A stretch of 64,000 nucleotides of DNA from an uncultured Flavobacteriales bacterium (GTDB lineage: Bacteria; Bacteroidota; Bacteroidia; Flavobacteriales; UBA1820): positions 24,820 through 88,819 of the forward strand of contig CALJDR010000049.1 of assembly GCA_938023515.1 (NCBI GenBank), written 5' to 3'. Positions within the stretch are counted from its first letter, which is position 1; every line of letters starts with the position of its first letter. This document shows positions 1 to 7,686 of the stretch, in pieces. Below the pieces are notes generated by a model. The model made no database searches. It saw only the letters and a list, made by a program, of their open reading frames with translations, and had not been told where the DNA came from. Made by a program: the position numbers and the translations under genes.

Positions 1-231
1 GGCCGCTACGGTTTTATAGTAAGGCCCGATGCCGATAAGGAGCAGATCAAGGCTGCTATCGAAAAGGCATACGGCGTTACGGTTAAGAAAGTAAATACCA
101 TTCGCTATGCCGGAAAAGTCCGCAGCCGCTATACGAAAGCCGGACTGCAGAAAGGGCATACCAATGCGTTTAAGAAGGCCCTCGTAGAGATCGCCGAAGG
201 ACAAACAATCGACTTTTATAACAATATCTAA
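1..231 (+). CDS. rplW: 50S ribosomal protein L23, 3' part
   Basis: This is the last 76 residues of L23, a 23S rRNA-binding protein beside the polypeptide exit tunnel that also docks trigger factor and SRP. The frame is open from base 1 to a TAA at 229-231, so the start lies outside the window. It reads GRYGFIVRPDADKEQIKAAI, then a basic loop around VNTIRYAGKVRSRYTKAG, and ends IDFYNNI, all as expected for the L23 C-terminal half. It sits directly before rplB, the normal order in the S10 operon, only 5 bases upstream. Confidence 0.93.
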   Translation, partial: GRYGFIVRPDADKEQIKAAIEKAYGVTVKKVNTIRYAGKVRSRYTKAGLQKGHTNAFKKALVEIAEGQTIDFYNNI

Positions 232-236
232 AAGAT

Positions 237-1064
237 ATGTCAGTTAGAAAATTAAAACCGACTACCGCCGGGCAGCGCCACAAGATACTCAACTGTAACG
301 ATGCCGTTACAGTGGGTAATCAGCCGGAAAAGTCCCTCCTTTTGCGCAAGCAAAGAACGGGCGGCCGCAATAATACCGGTAAAATGACCATGCGTCAGAT
401 AGGCGGCGGTCACAAACAGCGTTATCGTATTATCGATTTCAAACGCGACAAGAAGGGAATCCCCGCAGTTGTTAAAACTATAGAGTACGATCCCAATCGT
501 TCGGCATTCATCGCTCTGGTAGCTTATGCCGACGGGGAGAAAAGATACATCATCGCTCCTGCCGGACTTCAGGTAGGACAGACGGTCGTTTCGGGCGAAG
601 GCATTGCTCCCGAAGTCGGAAATGCCATGTATCTGAGTGAAATCCCTCTGGGTACCGTCATCTGCTGCATCGAGCTGCGTCCTTCCCAGGGCGCTGTTAT
701 AGCCCGTTCGGCAGGCACATTCGCACAACTTGCCGCCCGTGACGGTAAGTATGCTACCATAAAGCTCCCTTCGGGAGAAACCCGTATGATCCTCACCACG
801 TGTATGGCTACCGTCGGTGTGGTATCCAATTCGGACCATCAGCTCGAATCTTCGGGTAAGGCCGGCCGCTCTCGCTGGCTGGGTCGCCGTCCCCGTGTCC
901 GTGCCGTTGTGATGAACCCGGTCGATCACCCGATGGGTGGTGGTGAAGGTCGCGCTTCGGGTGGACATCCGCGCACGCGCAAGGGTCTGCCTGCCAAGGG
1001 TTACAAGACGCGCTCCAAGACCAAGGCAAGCAATAAGTACATTGTAGAACGAAGAAAGAAGTAA
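237..1064 (+). CDS. rplB: 50S ribosomal protein L2
   Basis: L2 is a primary 23S rRNA-binding protein near the peptidyl-transferase centre and is needed for subunit joining. The 275-residue length is normal for bacterial L2. The C-terminal signature NPVDHPMGGGEGR is present, and its His231 corresponds to the conserved peptidyl-transferase histidine (E. coli His229). The basic tail ends in IVERRKK. It lies between rplW and rpsS, with 5 and 3 base gaps, so it is co-transcribed in the S10 operon. Confidence 0.98.
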   Translation: MSVRKLKPTTAGQRHKILNCNDAVTVGNQPEKSLLLRKQRTGGRNNTGKMTMRQIGGGHKQRYRIIDFKRDKKGIPAVVKTIEYDPNRSAFIALVAYADGEKRYIIAPAGLQVGQTVVSGEGIAPEVGNAMYLSEIPLGTVICCIELRPSQGAVIARSAGTFAQLAARDGKYATIKLPSGETRMILTTCMATVGVVSNSDHQLESSGKAGRSRWLGRRPRVRAVVMNPVDHPMGGGEGRASGGHPRTRKGLPAKGYKTRSKTKASNKYIVERRKK

Positions 1065-1067
1065 GCT

Positions 1068-1346
1068 ATGGCACGTTCATTAAAAAAAGGACCGTTCATT
1101 CACTACAAACTGGAGCAGAAAGTGGCTGCCAATGTAGAGGCAGATAAGAAGACTGTGATCAAAACCTGGTCGCGCGCTTCGATGATCTCTCCGGATTTCG
1201 TAGGTCAGACTATCGCGGTACACAACGGAAAGACTTTTATCCCGGTGTACATTACTGAAAACATGGTAGGCCATAAGCTTGGCGAATTCGCTCAGACGCG
1301 TATTTTCCGCGGCCATGCCGGTGCAAAGGATAAAGGTAAACGTTAA
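1068..1346 (+). CDS. rpsS: 30S ribosomal protein S19
   Basis: S19 binds the 3' domain of 16S rRNA in the head of the small subunit, together with S13. The 92-residue protein opens MARSLKKGPFI and carries the family signature from ITENMVGHKLGEFAQTRIF through GHAGAKDKG. Start and length match the family. It lies 3 bases after rplB and 18 bases before rplV, in standard S10-operon order. Confidence 0.97.
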   Translation: MARSLKKGPFIHYKLEQKVAANVEADKKTVIKTWSRASMISPDFVGQTIAVHNGKTFIPVYITENMVGHKLGEFAQTRIFRGHAGAKDKGKR

Positions 1347-1364
1347 TCAGTAGGTTAAAACAAA

Positions 1365-1781
1365 ATGGGAATTCGAAAGAAACAAAGAGCTGACGCTATC
1401 AAAGCAGCCAAAAAGCAAGTTGCCTACGCAAAACTGAATAACTGCCCTACGTCTCCCCGTAAAATGAGACTCGTGGCAGACTTAGTACGTGGTGTGGAGG
1501 TGAACAAAGCACTCCAGATACTTAAGTTCAACACCAAGCACGCATCTGCCAATATTGAAAAACTCGTTCTCTCCGCCGTGGCCAACTGGCAGGCTAAGAA
1601 CGAAGGGGTAAGCCTGGAAGAGGCCAACCTGTTCATCAAGGAGATCAGCGTTGACGGTGGTTCTATGCTTAAGAGGCTTCGTCCGGCCCCCCAGGGTCGC
1701 GGGCACCGTATCCGCAAACGTTCCAATCACGTAACAGTAGTGCTGGGAAGCACTGCCAATCAACCAACAGAAACTAAATAA
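1365..1781 (+). CDS. rplV: 50S ribosomal protein L22
   Basis: L22 binds all 23S rRNA domains and its long beta-hairpin lines the exit tunnel, where macrolide resistance mutations fall. The 138-residue protein contains the core NNCPTSPRKMRLVADLVRG and the hairpin end RPAPQGRGHRIRKRSNHVTV. It is somewhat longer than E. coli L22 (110 residues) because of a basic N-terminal stretch (MGIRKKQRADAIKAAKKQ) and a short C-terminal tail. It lies in standard operon order, 3 bases before rpsC. Confidence 0.97.
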   Translation: MGIRKKQRADAIKAAKKQVAYAKLNNCPTSPRKMRLVADLVRGVEVNKALQILKFNTKHASANIEKLVLSAVANWQAKNEGVSLEEANLFIKEISVDGGSMLKRLRPAPQGRGHRIRKRSNHVTVVLGSTANQPTETK

Positions 1782-1784
1782 GCA

Positions 1785-2576
1785 ATGGGACAAAAGACAA
1801 ATCCGATAGGCAACCGTTTAGGAATCATCAAAGGTTGGGAATCGAACTGGTACGGTGGAAACGATTATGGAGATAAGATCACAGAGGACAGCAAGATCCG
1901 TAAGTATCTGATGGCTCGTCTGGCTAAGGCCAGCGTATCGCGTATCGTCATCGAACGTACGTTGAAACTCGTTACGGTAACAGTTCTTACCGCCCGTCCG
2001 GGTATCATCATCGGTAAAGGTGGTCAGGAGGTCGATAAGATCAAGGAAGAGTTGAAGAAACTGACCGGAAAAGAGGTTCAGATAAATATCTTCGAGATTA
2101 AGAAGCCGGAACTGGATGCCAATCTTGTAGGTTCCAGTATTGCCCGACAGATAGAAGGCCGTATTTCATACCGCCGCGCTATTAAAATGGCAATGGCATC
2201 GACCATGCGGATGAACGCCGAAGGTATCAAAGTGATGGTATCGGGCCGTTTGAACGGAGCCGAGATCGCGCGTAGCGAAACCTTTAAGGAAGGGCGTATT
2301 CCTCTGTCTACTTTCCGGGCAGATATTGATTATGCTTTGTCCGAGGCCCATACCACGTATGGCCGCATCGGTATCAAGGTGTGGATCATGCGCGGAGAAC
2401 TTTACGGCAAGCAGGACCTTTCTCCTAACTTTGCTTCACAACCTTCCACCGGCGGCGCAGGGGCTCCCCGCGGCGGTCGTGGAGAAGGACGTGGTGATCG
2501 CGGCGAACGTCGGGATCGCGGAGAGCGTGGTGAGAGACGTGGTGGTTCTGACCGTAACAGAAAAGCAAGGAAATAA
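1785..2576 (+). CDS. rpsC: 30S ribosomal protein S3 with RGG-rich C-terminal tail
   Basis: S3 forms part of the mRNA entry channel. The KH-type RNA-binding loop GIIIGKGG lies at residues 73-80, and the C-terminal domain with GRLNGAEIARSETFKEGRIPLSTFRADIDYA is intact. At 263 residues it is longer than E. coli S3 (233). Residues about 219-263 form a low-complexity tail rich in Arg, Gly and Glu with repeated RG and RGG units (GAPRGGRGEGRGDRGERRDR). Such a tail suggests extra RNA contact, but that is inference. It is in the S10 operon between rplV and rplP. Confidence 0.97.
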   Translation: MGQKTNPIGNRLGIIKGWESNWYGGNDYGDKITEDSKIRKYLMARLAKASVSRIVIERTLKLVTVTVLTARPGIIIGKGGQEVDKIKEELKKLTGKEVQINIFEIKKPELDANLVGSSIARQIEGRISYRRAIKMAMASTMRMNAEGIKVMVSGRLNGAEIARSETFKEGRIPLSTFRADIDYALSEAHTTYGRIGIKVWIMRGELYGKQDLSPNFASQPSTGGAGAPRGGRGEGRGDRGERRDRGERGERRGGSDRNRKARK

Positions 2577-2600
2577 TAACAAGGCCAAAATATAGTAGAA

Positions 2601-3023
2601 ATGTTACAGCCTAAAAGAACAAAATTTCGTAAAGTACAGAAAGGCCGCATGCATGGCCTCTCCCACAGAGGGCATACGATCGCGTTCGGTACTTTCGGAC
2701 TCAAGACTCTCGAACAGAAGTGGATTACCGCCCGTCAGATAGAGGCGGCCCGTATCGCAGCTACGCGTTATATGAAACGTGAAGGACAACTTTGGATCCG
2801 TATATTCCCCGATAAGCCTATCACCCAGAAACCGGCCGAAGTACGTCAGGGTAAAGGTAAAGGTAACGTGGAATACTGGGCAGCCGTAGTGCTTCCCGGA
2901 CGTATCATGTTCGAGGTGGGCGGCGTTCCTTTTGACGTAGCCAAAGAGGCATTGCGCCTGGCTGCTCAGAAGCTTCCCATCAAGACGAAGTTCGTCGTAG
3001 CCCACGATTTTGTAGAAGCTTAA
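2601..3023 (+). CDS. rplP: 50S ribosomal protein L16
   Basis: L16 organises the A-site side of the peptidyl-transferase centre. The 140-residue protein opens MLQPKRTKFRKVQKGRMHG and holds the family core SHRGHTIAFGTFGLK, WIRIFPDKPITQKPAEVRQGKGKG and VVLPGRIMFEVGGV. Start and length are canonical. It is followed 12 bases later by rpmC, as in other bacteria. Confidence 0.97.
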   Translation: MLQPKRTKFRKVQKGRMHGLSHRGHTIAFGTFGLKTLEQKWITARQIEAARIAATRYMKREGQLWIRIFPDKPITQKPAEVRQGKGKGNVEYWAAVVLPGRIMFEVGGVPFDVAKEALRLAAQKLPIKTKFVVAHDFVEA

Positions 3024-3035
3024 TCCGATCGCAAA

Positions 3036-3230
3036 ATGAAACAATCCGTAATAAAAGAGATGTCGACGGCTGACCTTAAGGAGAAGCTGGTTGAGACCAA
3101 GGCTAAGCTCACCGAGCAGCGCCTCAATCATGCGGTGAATCCTTTGGAAAACCCGATGGATATCCGCAAAACGCGTAGAACGGTTGCTCGTCTTGCAACT
3201 GAGCTTACCAAAAGAGAACTTCAAAAGTAG
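3036..3230 (+). CDS. rpmC: 50S ribosomal protein L29
   Basis: L29 is a small two-helix protein at the exit tunnel near L23. The 64-residue frame MKQSVIKEMSTADLKEKL ends with ARLATELTKREL, and it carries the conserved NPLENPMDIRKTRRTVARL region. It is placed between rplP and rpsQ as expected. A second frame beginning at 3184 inside it is only an upstream extension of rpsQ. Confidence 0.95.
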   Translation: MKQSVIKEMSTADLKEKLVETKAKLTEQRLNHAVNPLENPMDIRKTRRTVARLATELTKRELQK

Positions 3231-3240
3231 TCAGCGGAAG

Positions 3241-3498
3241 ATGGAAACAAGAAATCTGAGAAAAGAGCGCATAGGAGTGGTTACTTCGAACAAGATGGAG
3301 AAATCCATCGTCGTTTCCGAGGTAAAGCGCGTGAAACACCCGATGTATGGTAAATTCGTGATCAAAACGAAGAAATACTATGCACACGATGACCAGAACG
3401 CCTGCAATATCGGAGACACGGTGCGCATCATGGAGACGCGTCCTCTGTCGAAGAACAAGCGCTGGAGATTAGTCGAAATCATAGAAAGAGCTAAATAA
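3241..3498 (+). CDS. rpsQ: 30S ribosomal protein S17
   Basis: S17 is a primary 16S rRNA-binding OB-fold protein. The open frame extends upstream to 3184, inside rpmC, but the ATG at 3241 gives the canonical start METRNLRKERIGVVTSNKMEKS and an 85-residue protein of normal length. Core sequence includes VKRVKHPMYGKFVIKTKKYYAHD and METRPLSKNKRWRLVEI. The 10-base gap after rpmC also supports this start. Confidence 0.96.
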   Translation: METRNLRKERIGVVTSNKMEKSIVVSEVKRVKHPMYGKFVIKTKKYYAHDDQNACNIGDTVRIMETRPLSKNKRWRLVEIIERAK

Positions 3499-3502
3499 TA
3501 TT

Positions 3503-3871
3503 ATGTTACAACAAGAGTCAAGATTAAAAGTGGCCGATAACACAGGCGCCCGCGAGGTACTTGTGATACGTGTACTGGGCGGTACCGGAAGACGGTATGC
3601 ATCCCTTGGCGACACCATTGTGGTGACCGTGAAAGATGCTACTCCGACGGGAAGCGTAAAGAAAGGCCAGGTATCTAAGGCAGTTGTAGTCAGAACGAAG
3701 AAAGAGGTGCGTCGTCCCGACGGATCATACATTCGTTTCGATGACAATGCCTGCGTTCTTTTGAGCGCAGCCGGGGAGATGCGCGGTACTCGCGTATTCG
3801 GACCCGTGGCACGCGAATTGCGTGACAAACAGTTCATGAAGATCGTATCACTTGCACCCGAAGTGCTTTAA
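3503..3871 (+). CDS. rplN: 50S ribosomal protein L14
   Basis: L14 lies at the subunit interface and contributes to bridge B8. The 122-residue protein starts MLQQESRLKVADNTGAREV and contains the highly conserved VVRTKKEVRRPDGSYIRFDDNA and GTRVFGPVARELR segments. Length is exactly typical. It begins the spc part of the cluster, 4 bases after rpsQ. Confidence 0.98.
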   Translation: MLQQESRLKVADNTGAREVLVIRVLGGTGRRYASLGDTIVVTVKDATPTGSVKKGQVSKAVVVRTKKEVRRPDGSYIRFDDNACVLLSAAGEMRGTRVFGPVARELRDKQFMKIVSLAPEVL

Positions 3872-3885
3872 CATTGGAAAGGATC

Positions 3886-4203
3886 ATGACAAAACTGAAA
3901 ATCAAAAAAGGAGACAAGGTTGTCGTTATTTCCGGTGGTTCCAAGGGCAAGGAAGGAGAAGTCCTTCGTGTTTTCCCCGAAGATAACAAAGCAATCGTAG
4001 AGGGTGTCAATGTGGTATCCAAACACAAAAAACCCGATGCAAAGAATCCCCAGGGCGGTATCGTGAAGACGGAAGCCCCCATTCACATTTCCAACCTTTC
4101 GGTGCTGGACCCCAAAAGCGGTAAAGCTACGCGTGTAGGCTACAAAATGGAAGGGGACAAGAAAGTTAGGGTTTCTAAAAAATCAGGGGAGGTAATACGA
4201 TGA
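3886..4203 (+). CDS. rplX: 50S ribosomal protein L24
   Basis: L24 initiates 50S assembly. The KOW motif is at the N terminus (KIKKGDKVVVISGGSKGKEGEV), followed by IVEGVNVVSKHKKP and ISNLSVLDPKSGKATRVGYK. The frame is open from a TTG at 3874, but the ATG at 3886 is preceded by GGAAAGGATC and gives the expected 105-residue protein. Its TGA stop overlaps the rplE start (ATGA at 4200-4203), so translational coupling is likely. Confidence 0.96.
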   Translation: MTKLKIKKGDKVVVISGGSKGKEGEVLRVFPEDNKAIVEGVNVVSKHKKPDAKNPQGGIVKTEAPIHISNLSVLDPKSGKATRVGYKMEGDKKVRVSKKSGEVIR

Positions 4204-4751
4204 CATACCAGCCAAGACTTAAAGGACAGTATAAGGAAAAGGTAGTTCCTGCCCTTATGTCCGAATTCGGATACAAGAATGTAATGATGGTTCCTACCCT
4301 GGAGAAAATCGTTATCTCCAAAGGTGTGGGTACTGCCGTATCCGACAAGAAACAGATAGAATACGCCATTGACGAAACTACCCGCATCGCCGGCCAAAAG
4401 GCTATTGCATGCAATTCGAAGAAGGACGTGGCATCGTTCAAGCTCCGTAAGGGAATGCCGATAGGCGTGAAGGTTACGCTGCGCGCAGATAAGATGTACG
4501 AGTTCCTCGATCGTCTGGTGAGCGCTTCGCTGCCCCGTATCCGCGACTTCAATGGGATCAACCCCAATGGATTCGACGGGCGCGGTAACTACAATATGGG
4601 CGTTACCGAGCAGATCATTTTCCCGGAGATCAACATCGATCAGGTGAACAAGATTTCCGGTATGGACATCACTTTTGTAACCACGGCCAAAACCGACAAG
4701 GAAGCAAAAGCATTACTCACCGCATTCGGTTTACCATTTAAAAAGAAATAA
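4200..4751 (+). CDS. rplE: 50S ribosomal protein L5
   Basis: L5 binds 5S rRNA and contacts P-site tRNA. The 183-residue protein contains KIVISKGVGTAV, KKDVASFKLRKGMPIGVKVTLR and the C-terminal GMDITFVTTAKTDKEAKALL. It overlaps the rplX stop by 4 bases and is followed 5 bases later by rpsN, in the standard spc order. Confidence 0.98.
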   Translation: MTYQPRLKGQYKEKVVPALMSEFGYKNVMMVPTLEKIVISKGVGTAVSDKKQIEYAIDETTRIAGQKAIACNSKKDVASFKLRKGMPIGVKVTLRADKMYEFLDRLVSASLPRIRDFNGINPNGFDGRGNYNMGVTEQIIFPEINIDQVNKISGMDITFVTTAKTDKEAKALLTAFGLPFKKK

Positions 4752-4756
4752 GCACA

Positions 4757-5026
4757 ATGGCTAAAGAATCAATGAAAGCGCGCGAGCGCAAACGTGAAGC
4801 ACTTGTTGCCAAATATGCCGCCAAGCGTGCTGCGCTGAAAGCCGCCGGAGATTACGAGGGTTTGCAGAAGCTGCCCAAGAACGCTTCCCCGGTCCGCCTG
4901 CACAATCGTTGCAAACTCACCGGCCGTCCTCGCGGATATGTTCGCCAGTTCGGTATTTCGCGTGTTACGCTCCGTGAAATGGCAAACCAGGGACTTATCC
5001 CCGGTGTGAAAAAGGCAAGCTGGTAA
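4757..5026 (+). CDS. rpsN: 30S ribosomal protein S14, zinc-independent long form
   Basis: S14 sits in the head of the 30S subunit. The 89-residue length and the sequence MAKESMKARERKREALVAKY through LHNRCKLTGRPRGYVRQF show the longer form without the paired CxxC zinc ligands of the short zinc-binding type. The C-terminal SRVTLREMANQGLIPGVKKASW is canonical. It lies between rplE and rpsH. Confidence 0.97.
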   Translation: MAKESMKARERKREALVAKYAAKRAALKAAGDYEGLQKLPKNASPVRLHNRCKLTGRPRGYVRQFGISRVTLREMANQGLIPGVKKASW

Positions 5027-5059
5027 TAAATCACATAATTAAAAGGATTACACAGAGTT

Positions 5060-5458
5060 ATGATAACAGATCCAATAGCAGACTATCTGACAAGGCTTCG
5101 CAATGCGATCCGCGCCGGTAAGAAAGTGGTTGAGATACCAGCTTCCAACCTCAAGAGGGAGATCACCAAGATCCTCTTTGAGCAGGGCTATATCCTCAAT
5201 TACAAATTCGAAGGCGAAGGCCCTTCGCAGAGCATCAAGATAGCTCTTAAATATGACAAAGTTACCCGCCAGAGCGCCATCACTAAGTTGGAGCGTATCT
5301 CGTCCCCGGGTTTGCGTCAGTATGCCGGCGCCGACGAGATGCCGCGTGTGCTCGGAGGTATGGGTATCGCCATCATGTCTACTTCCAAAGGTCTGATGAC
5401 CAACAAAAAGGCTAAGGAAGAGAATATCGGCGGCGAGGTATTATGTTATGTTTACTAA
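5060..5458 (+). CDS. rpsH: 30S ribosomal protein S8
   Basis: S8 is a primary 16S rRNA-binding protein of the central domain; in E. coli it is also the translational repressor of the spc operon. The 132-residue protein opens MITDPIADYLTRLRNAIRA and ends in the conserved MSTSKGLMTNKKAKEENIGG segment. It starts 33 bases after rpsN. Whether it is autoregulatory here cannot be read from the sequence. Confidence 0.97.
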   Translation: MITDPIADYLTRLRNAIRAGKKVVEIPASNLKREITKILFEQGYILNYKFEGEGPSQSIKIALKYDKVTRQSAITKLERISSPGLRQYAGADEMPRVLGGMGIAIMSTSKGLMTNKKAKEENIGGEVLCYVY

Positions 5459-5479
5459 CACATAAACGAAAAACAAGAA

Positions 5480-6025
5480 ATGTCACGAATAGGTAAACAT
5501 CCAGTAACTATACCAGCGGGCGTAACCGTTACCATCGCTCCCGATGCCGTTACGGTGAAGGGTCCGAAAGGGGAACTTACGCAGCAGATAAAAGAAGTTA
5601 CCGTGAAACAGGAAGGCGACCAGGTGATAGTGGTCCGCCCCGAAAATAACGACAAACTGGCGCATAGCCTGTATGGTACTTACCGTGCCCTGATCGCCAA
5701 TATGGTGCAGGGGGTATCGGAAGGATTCGCTAAGCAACTCGAGTTGGTGGGAGTGGGATACCGCGCCGTCAACCAGGGCCAGAAGCTGGACCTTTCGCTC
5801 GGATTCTCGCATAACGTGGTTATCGAGCTTCCCACGGAAATAAAAGTAGAAACGGTTTCCGAGAAAGGACAGAACCCGATTATCAAGCTTTATTCTCACG
5901 ATAAGGAGCTTTTGGGCAAAGTTTGTGCGAAGATCCGTTCGCTGCGCAAACCGGAGCCTTACAAAGGAAAGGGTATCAAGTTTGTTGGTGAAATTATCAG
6001 AAGAAAAGCCGGTAAGTCGGCATAA
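5480..6025 (+). CDS. rplF: 50S ribosomal protein L6
   Basis: L6 lies near the factor-binding site of the large subunit. The 181-residue protein starts MSRIGKHPVTIPAGVTV and ends with the signature PEPYKGKGIKFVGEIIRRKAG. Two alpha/beta repeats of normal size are visible. It is 21 bases after rpsH and 12 bases before rplR. Confidence 0.98.
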   Translation: MSRIGKHPVTIPAGVTVTIAPDAVTVKGPKGELTQQIKEVTVKQEGDQVIVVRPENNDKLAHSLYGTYRALIANMVQGVSEGFAKQLELVGVGYRAVNQGQKLDLSLGFSHNVVIELPTEIKVETVSEKGQNPIIKLYSHDKELLGKVCAKIRSLRKPEPYKGKGIKFVGEIIRRKAGKSA

Positions 6026-6037
6026 CAGATTGTTACT

Positions 6038-6391
6038 ATGGCATTAAGTAAACAGGAAAGAAGACAGAGAATACGTTACAGAATTCGCCGTACCATAAGC
6101 GGAACCGCTGTACGTCCCCGCATGTCGGTCTTCAGAAGCAACAAAGAGATTTACGTTCAGCTTATCGATGACGTGAACGGCGTTACGCTCGCAGCGGCTT
6201 CCTCTCGCGAGAAAGATTTCGATGCTTCCGGAGCGAAGGCTGACAATGCAAAAAAAGTAGGTCTTAAAATAGCCGAAAAAGCTCTTGCACTGGGCATAGA
6301 TACCTGCACGTTCGATCGTGCCGGATATTTGTATCACGGACGCGTGAAAGCGCTAGCCGACGGAGCCAGAGAAGGAGGTCTTAAATTTTAA
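6038..6391 (+). CDS. rplR: 50S ribosomal protein L18
   Basis: L18 binds 5S rRNA with L5 and L25. The 117-residue sequence contains the basic N terminus KQERRQRIRYRIRRTISGTA, RPRMSVFRSNKEIYVQLID and the C-terminal FDRAGYLYHGRVKALADGAREGGL. All are typical. It is followed 7 bases later by rpsE. Confidence 0.97.
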   Translation: MALSKQERRQRIRYRIRRTISGTAVRPRMSVFRSNKEIYVQLIDDVNGVTLAAASSREKDFDASGAKADNAKKVGLKIAEKALALGIDTCTFDRAGYLYHGRVKALADGAREGGLKF

Positions 6392-6398
6392 ATGAATC

Positions 6399-6926
6399 AT
6401 GGCTGAAGAATACAGTAAATCAGTAGAAAGAGTAAAACCGAGCGGACTGGAACTCACAGACCGTCTGGTAGGTGTAAACCGCGTGACCAAAGTGACCAAA
6501 GGAGGTCGGGCTTTCGGTTTTTCGGCAATCGTAGTGGTTGGCGATGGAAAAGGTGTCGTGGGACATGGTCTGGGCAAGTCGAAAGAGGTGTCCGAAGCCA
6601 TCGTGAAGGCTATAGAGGATGCAAAGAAGAATTTGATCCGTGTTCCTCTTTTGGGAACAACTGTGCCTCATGCGCAGGAAGGTAAGTTCAGCGGAGCGAG
6701 CGTTTTCATCCGTCCTGCTTCGACCGGTACCGGTGTGATAGCCGGTGGCGCAGTTCGTGCGGTATTGGAAACGGTGGGTATAAGCGACGTGCTTTCTAAA
6801 TCGAAAGGTTCTTCCAATCCTCATAACGTAGTCAAGGCTACTTTCAACGCCCTTTCGCAGTTGCGTAGTGCGGATCAGATAGCCGCTCTGCGTGGGATAT
6901 CGGTATCAAAAGTATTCAAGGGTTAA
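6399..6926 (+). CDS. rpsE: 30S ribosomal protein S5
   Basis: S5 takes part in decoding fidelity and the mRNA helicase activity of the 30S entry tunnel. The double-stranded RNA-binding-like N domain shows RVTKVTKGGRAFGFSAIVVV and GKGVVGHGLGKSKEV. The C domain shows FIRPASTGTGVIAGG and SKGSSNPHNVVKATFNAL. At 175 residues it is of normal length. It lies 11 bases before rpmD. Confidence 0.98.
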   Translation: MAEEYSKSVERVKPSGLELTDRLVGVNRVTKVTKGGRAFGFSAIVVVGDGKGVVGHGLGKSKEVSEAIVKAIEDAKKNLIRVPLLGTTVPHAQEGKFSGASVFIRPASTGTGVIAGGAVRAVLETVGISDVLSKSKGSSNPHNVVKATFNALSQLRSADQIAALRGISVSKVFKG

Positions 6927-6937
6927 TCGTAAAGAAA

Positions 6938-7120
6938 ATGGCACAGATAAAAATCACTCAGGTGCGTAGCCGCATAGGCCATCCCAAGGATCAGAAAAGA
7001 ACCTTGGACGCACTCGGACTGAAGAAAATGAACAGTTCGGTAGTAAAGGAAGCCAACGATGCCCTGATGGGTATGGTCAACAAAGTGGCTCACCTTGTAA
7101 AAGTAGAAGAAGTAAAATAA
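6938..7120 (+). CDS. rpmD: 50S ribosomal protein L30
   Basis: This is a 60-residue L30: MAQIKITQVRSRIGHPKDQK, then TLDALGLKKMNSSVVKEAND and a C-terminal GMVNKVAHLVKVEEV. L30 binds 23S rRNA on the solvent side. It is followed by a 102-base gap before rplO, the longest spacer in this ribosomal cluster, described separately. Confidence 0.95.
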   Translation: MAQIKITQVRSRIGHPKDQKRTLDALGLKKMNSSVVKEANDALMGMVNKVAHLVKVEEVK

Positions 7121-7222
7121 TAATCACACGGGATTTTTTCGGTGTAGGGGTATCCGTTGTTTAGGGGGCGGGTACCGTCTTTAGGGAAACCGACTCGTAA
7201 AATCCTTTTAAAAAGGTAAAAA
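7121..7222 (+). other. GC-rich spacer with imperfect direct repeat between rpmD and rplO
   Basis: This 102-base spacer interrupts an otherwise tightly packed operon. It contains two similar blocks, GGGTATCCGTTGTTTAGGG around 7148-7166 and GGGTACCGTCTTTAGGG around 7170-7186, then a short palindrome CCTTTTAAAAAGG at 7204-7216 just before the rplO start. No TAnnTTTG promoter motif or rho-independent terminator with a clean U-tract was found in it. A leader or protein-binding site is possible but unproven. Confidence 0.5.
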
Positions 7223-7675
7223 ATGAATTTACACAATCTGAAACCCGCAGAGGGTGCCGTCAAGAGAGGCAAAAGGGTTGGCCGCGGACAAGGTTCCGGT
7301 AAGGGTGGTACGTCCACCCGCGGACTGAAAGGGCAGATGTCCCGTTCCGGTGCCAAGCACAAAGTTGGATTCGAGGGAGGCCAGATGCCGCTTCAGCGGC
7401 GCGTCCCGAAATTCGGCTTTAAGAATGTTAACAGAGTGGAATACCGCGCCGTAAATTTGGCTACGCTTCAGGCACTTGTCGATAATGGCAAGATCACGGA
7501 CGGGGTAGTTACCATCGATACGCTGATCAAGAACGGTCTGGCAAGCAAGAATGATCTTGTGAAGGTATTGGGACAGGGTGAAATTAAAGCAGCCTTGAAC
7601 GTAACTGTTCACAAATTTTCAAAAAGCGCGGCTGAAGCCATTGCAAATGCCAAAGGACAGGCGAATACCATCTAA
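7223..7675 (+). CDS. rplO: 50S ribosomal protein L15
   Basis: L15 is a late-assembly 50S protein. The 150-residue sequence opens MNLHNLKPAEGAVKRGKRVG, continues with the Gly-rich RGQGSGKGGTSTRGLKGQ tail, and holds FEGGQMPLQRRVPKFGF. The C-terminal domain VLGQGEIKAALNVTVHKFSKSA is normal. It directly precedes secY (11 bases), the conserved arrangement. Confidence 0.97.
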   Translation: MNLHNLKPAEGAVKRGKRVGRGQGSGKGGTSTRGLKGQMSRSGAKHKVGFEGGQMPLQRRVPKFGFKNVNRVEYRAVNLATLQALVDNGKITDGVVTIDTLIKNGLASKNDLVKVLGQGEIKAALNVTVHKFSKSAAEAIANAKGQANTI

Positions 7676-7686
7676 ACAAAAGGCAG

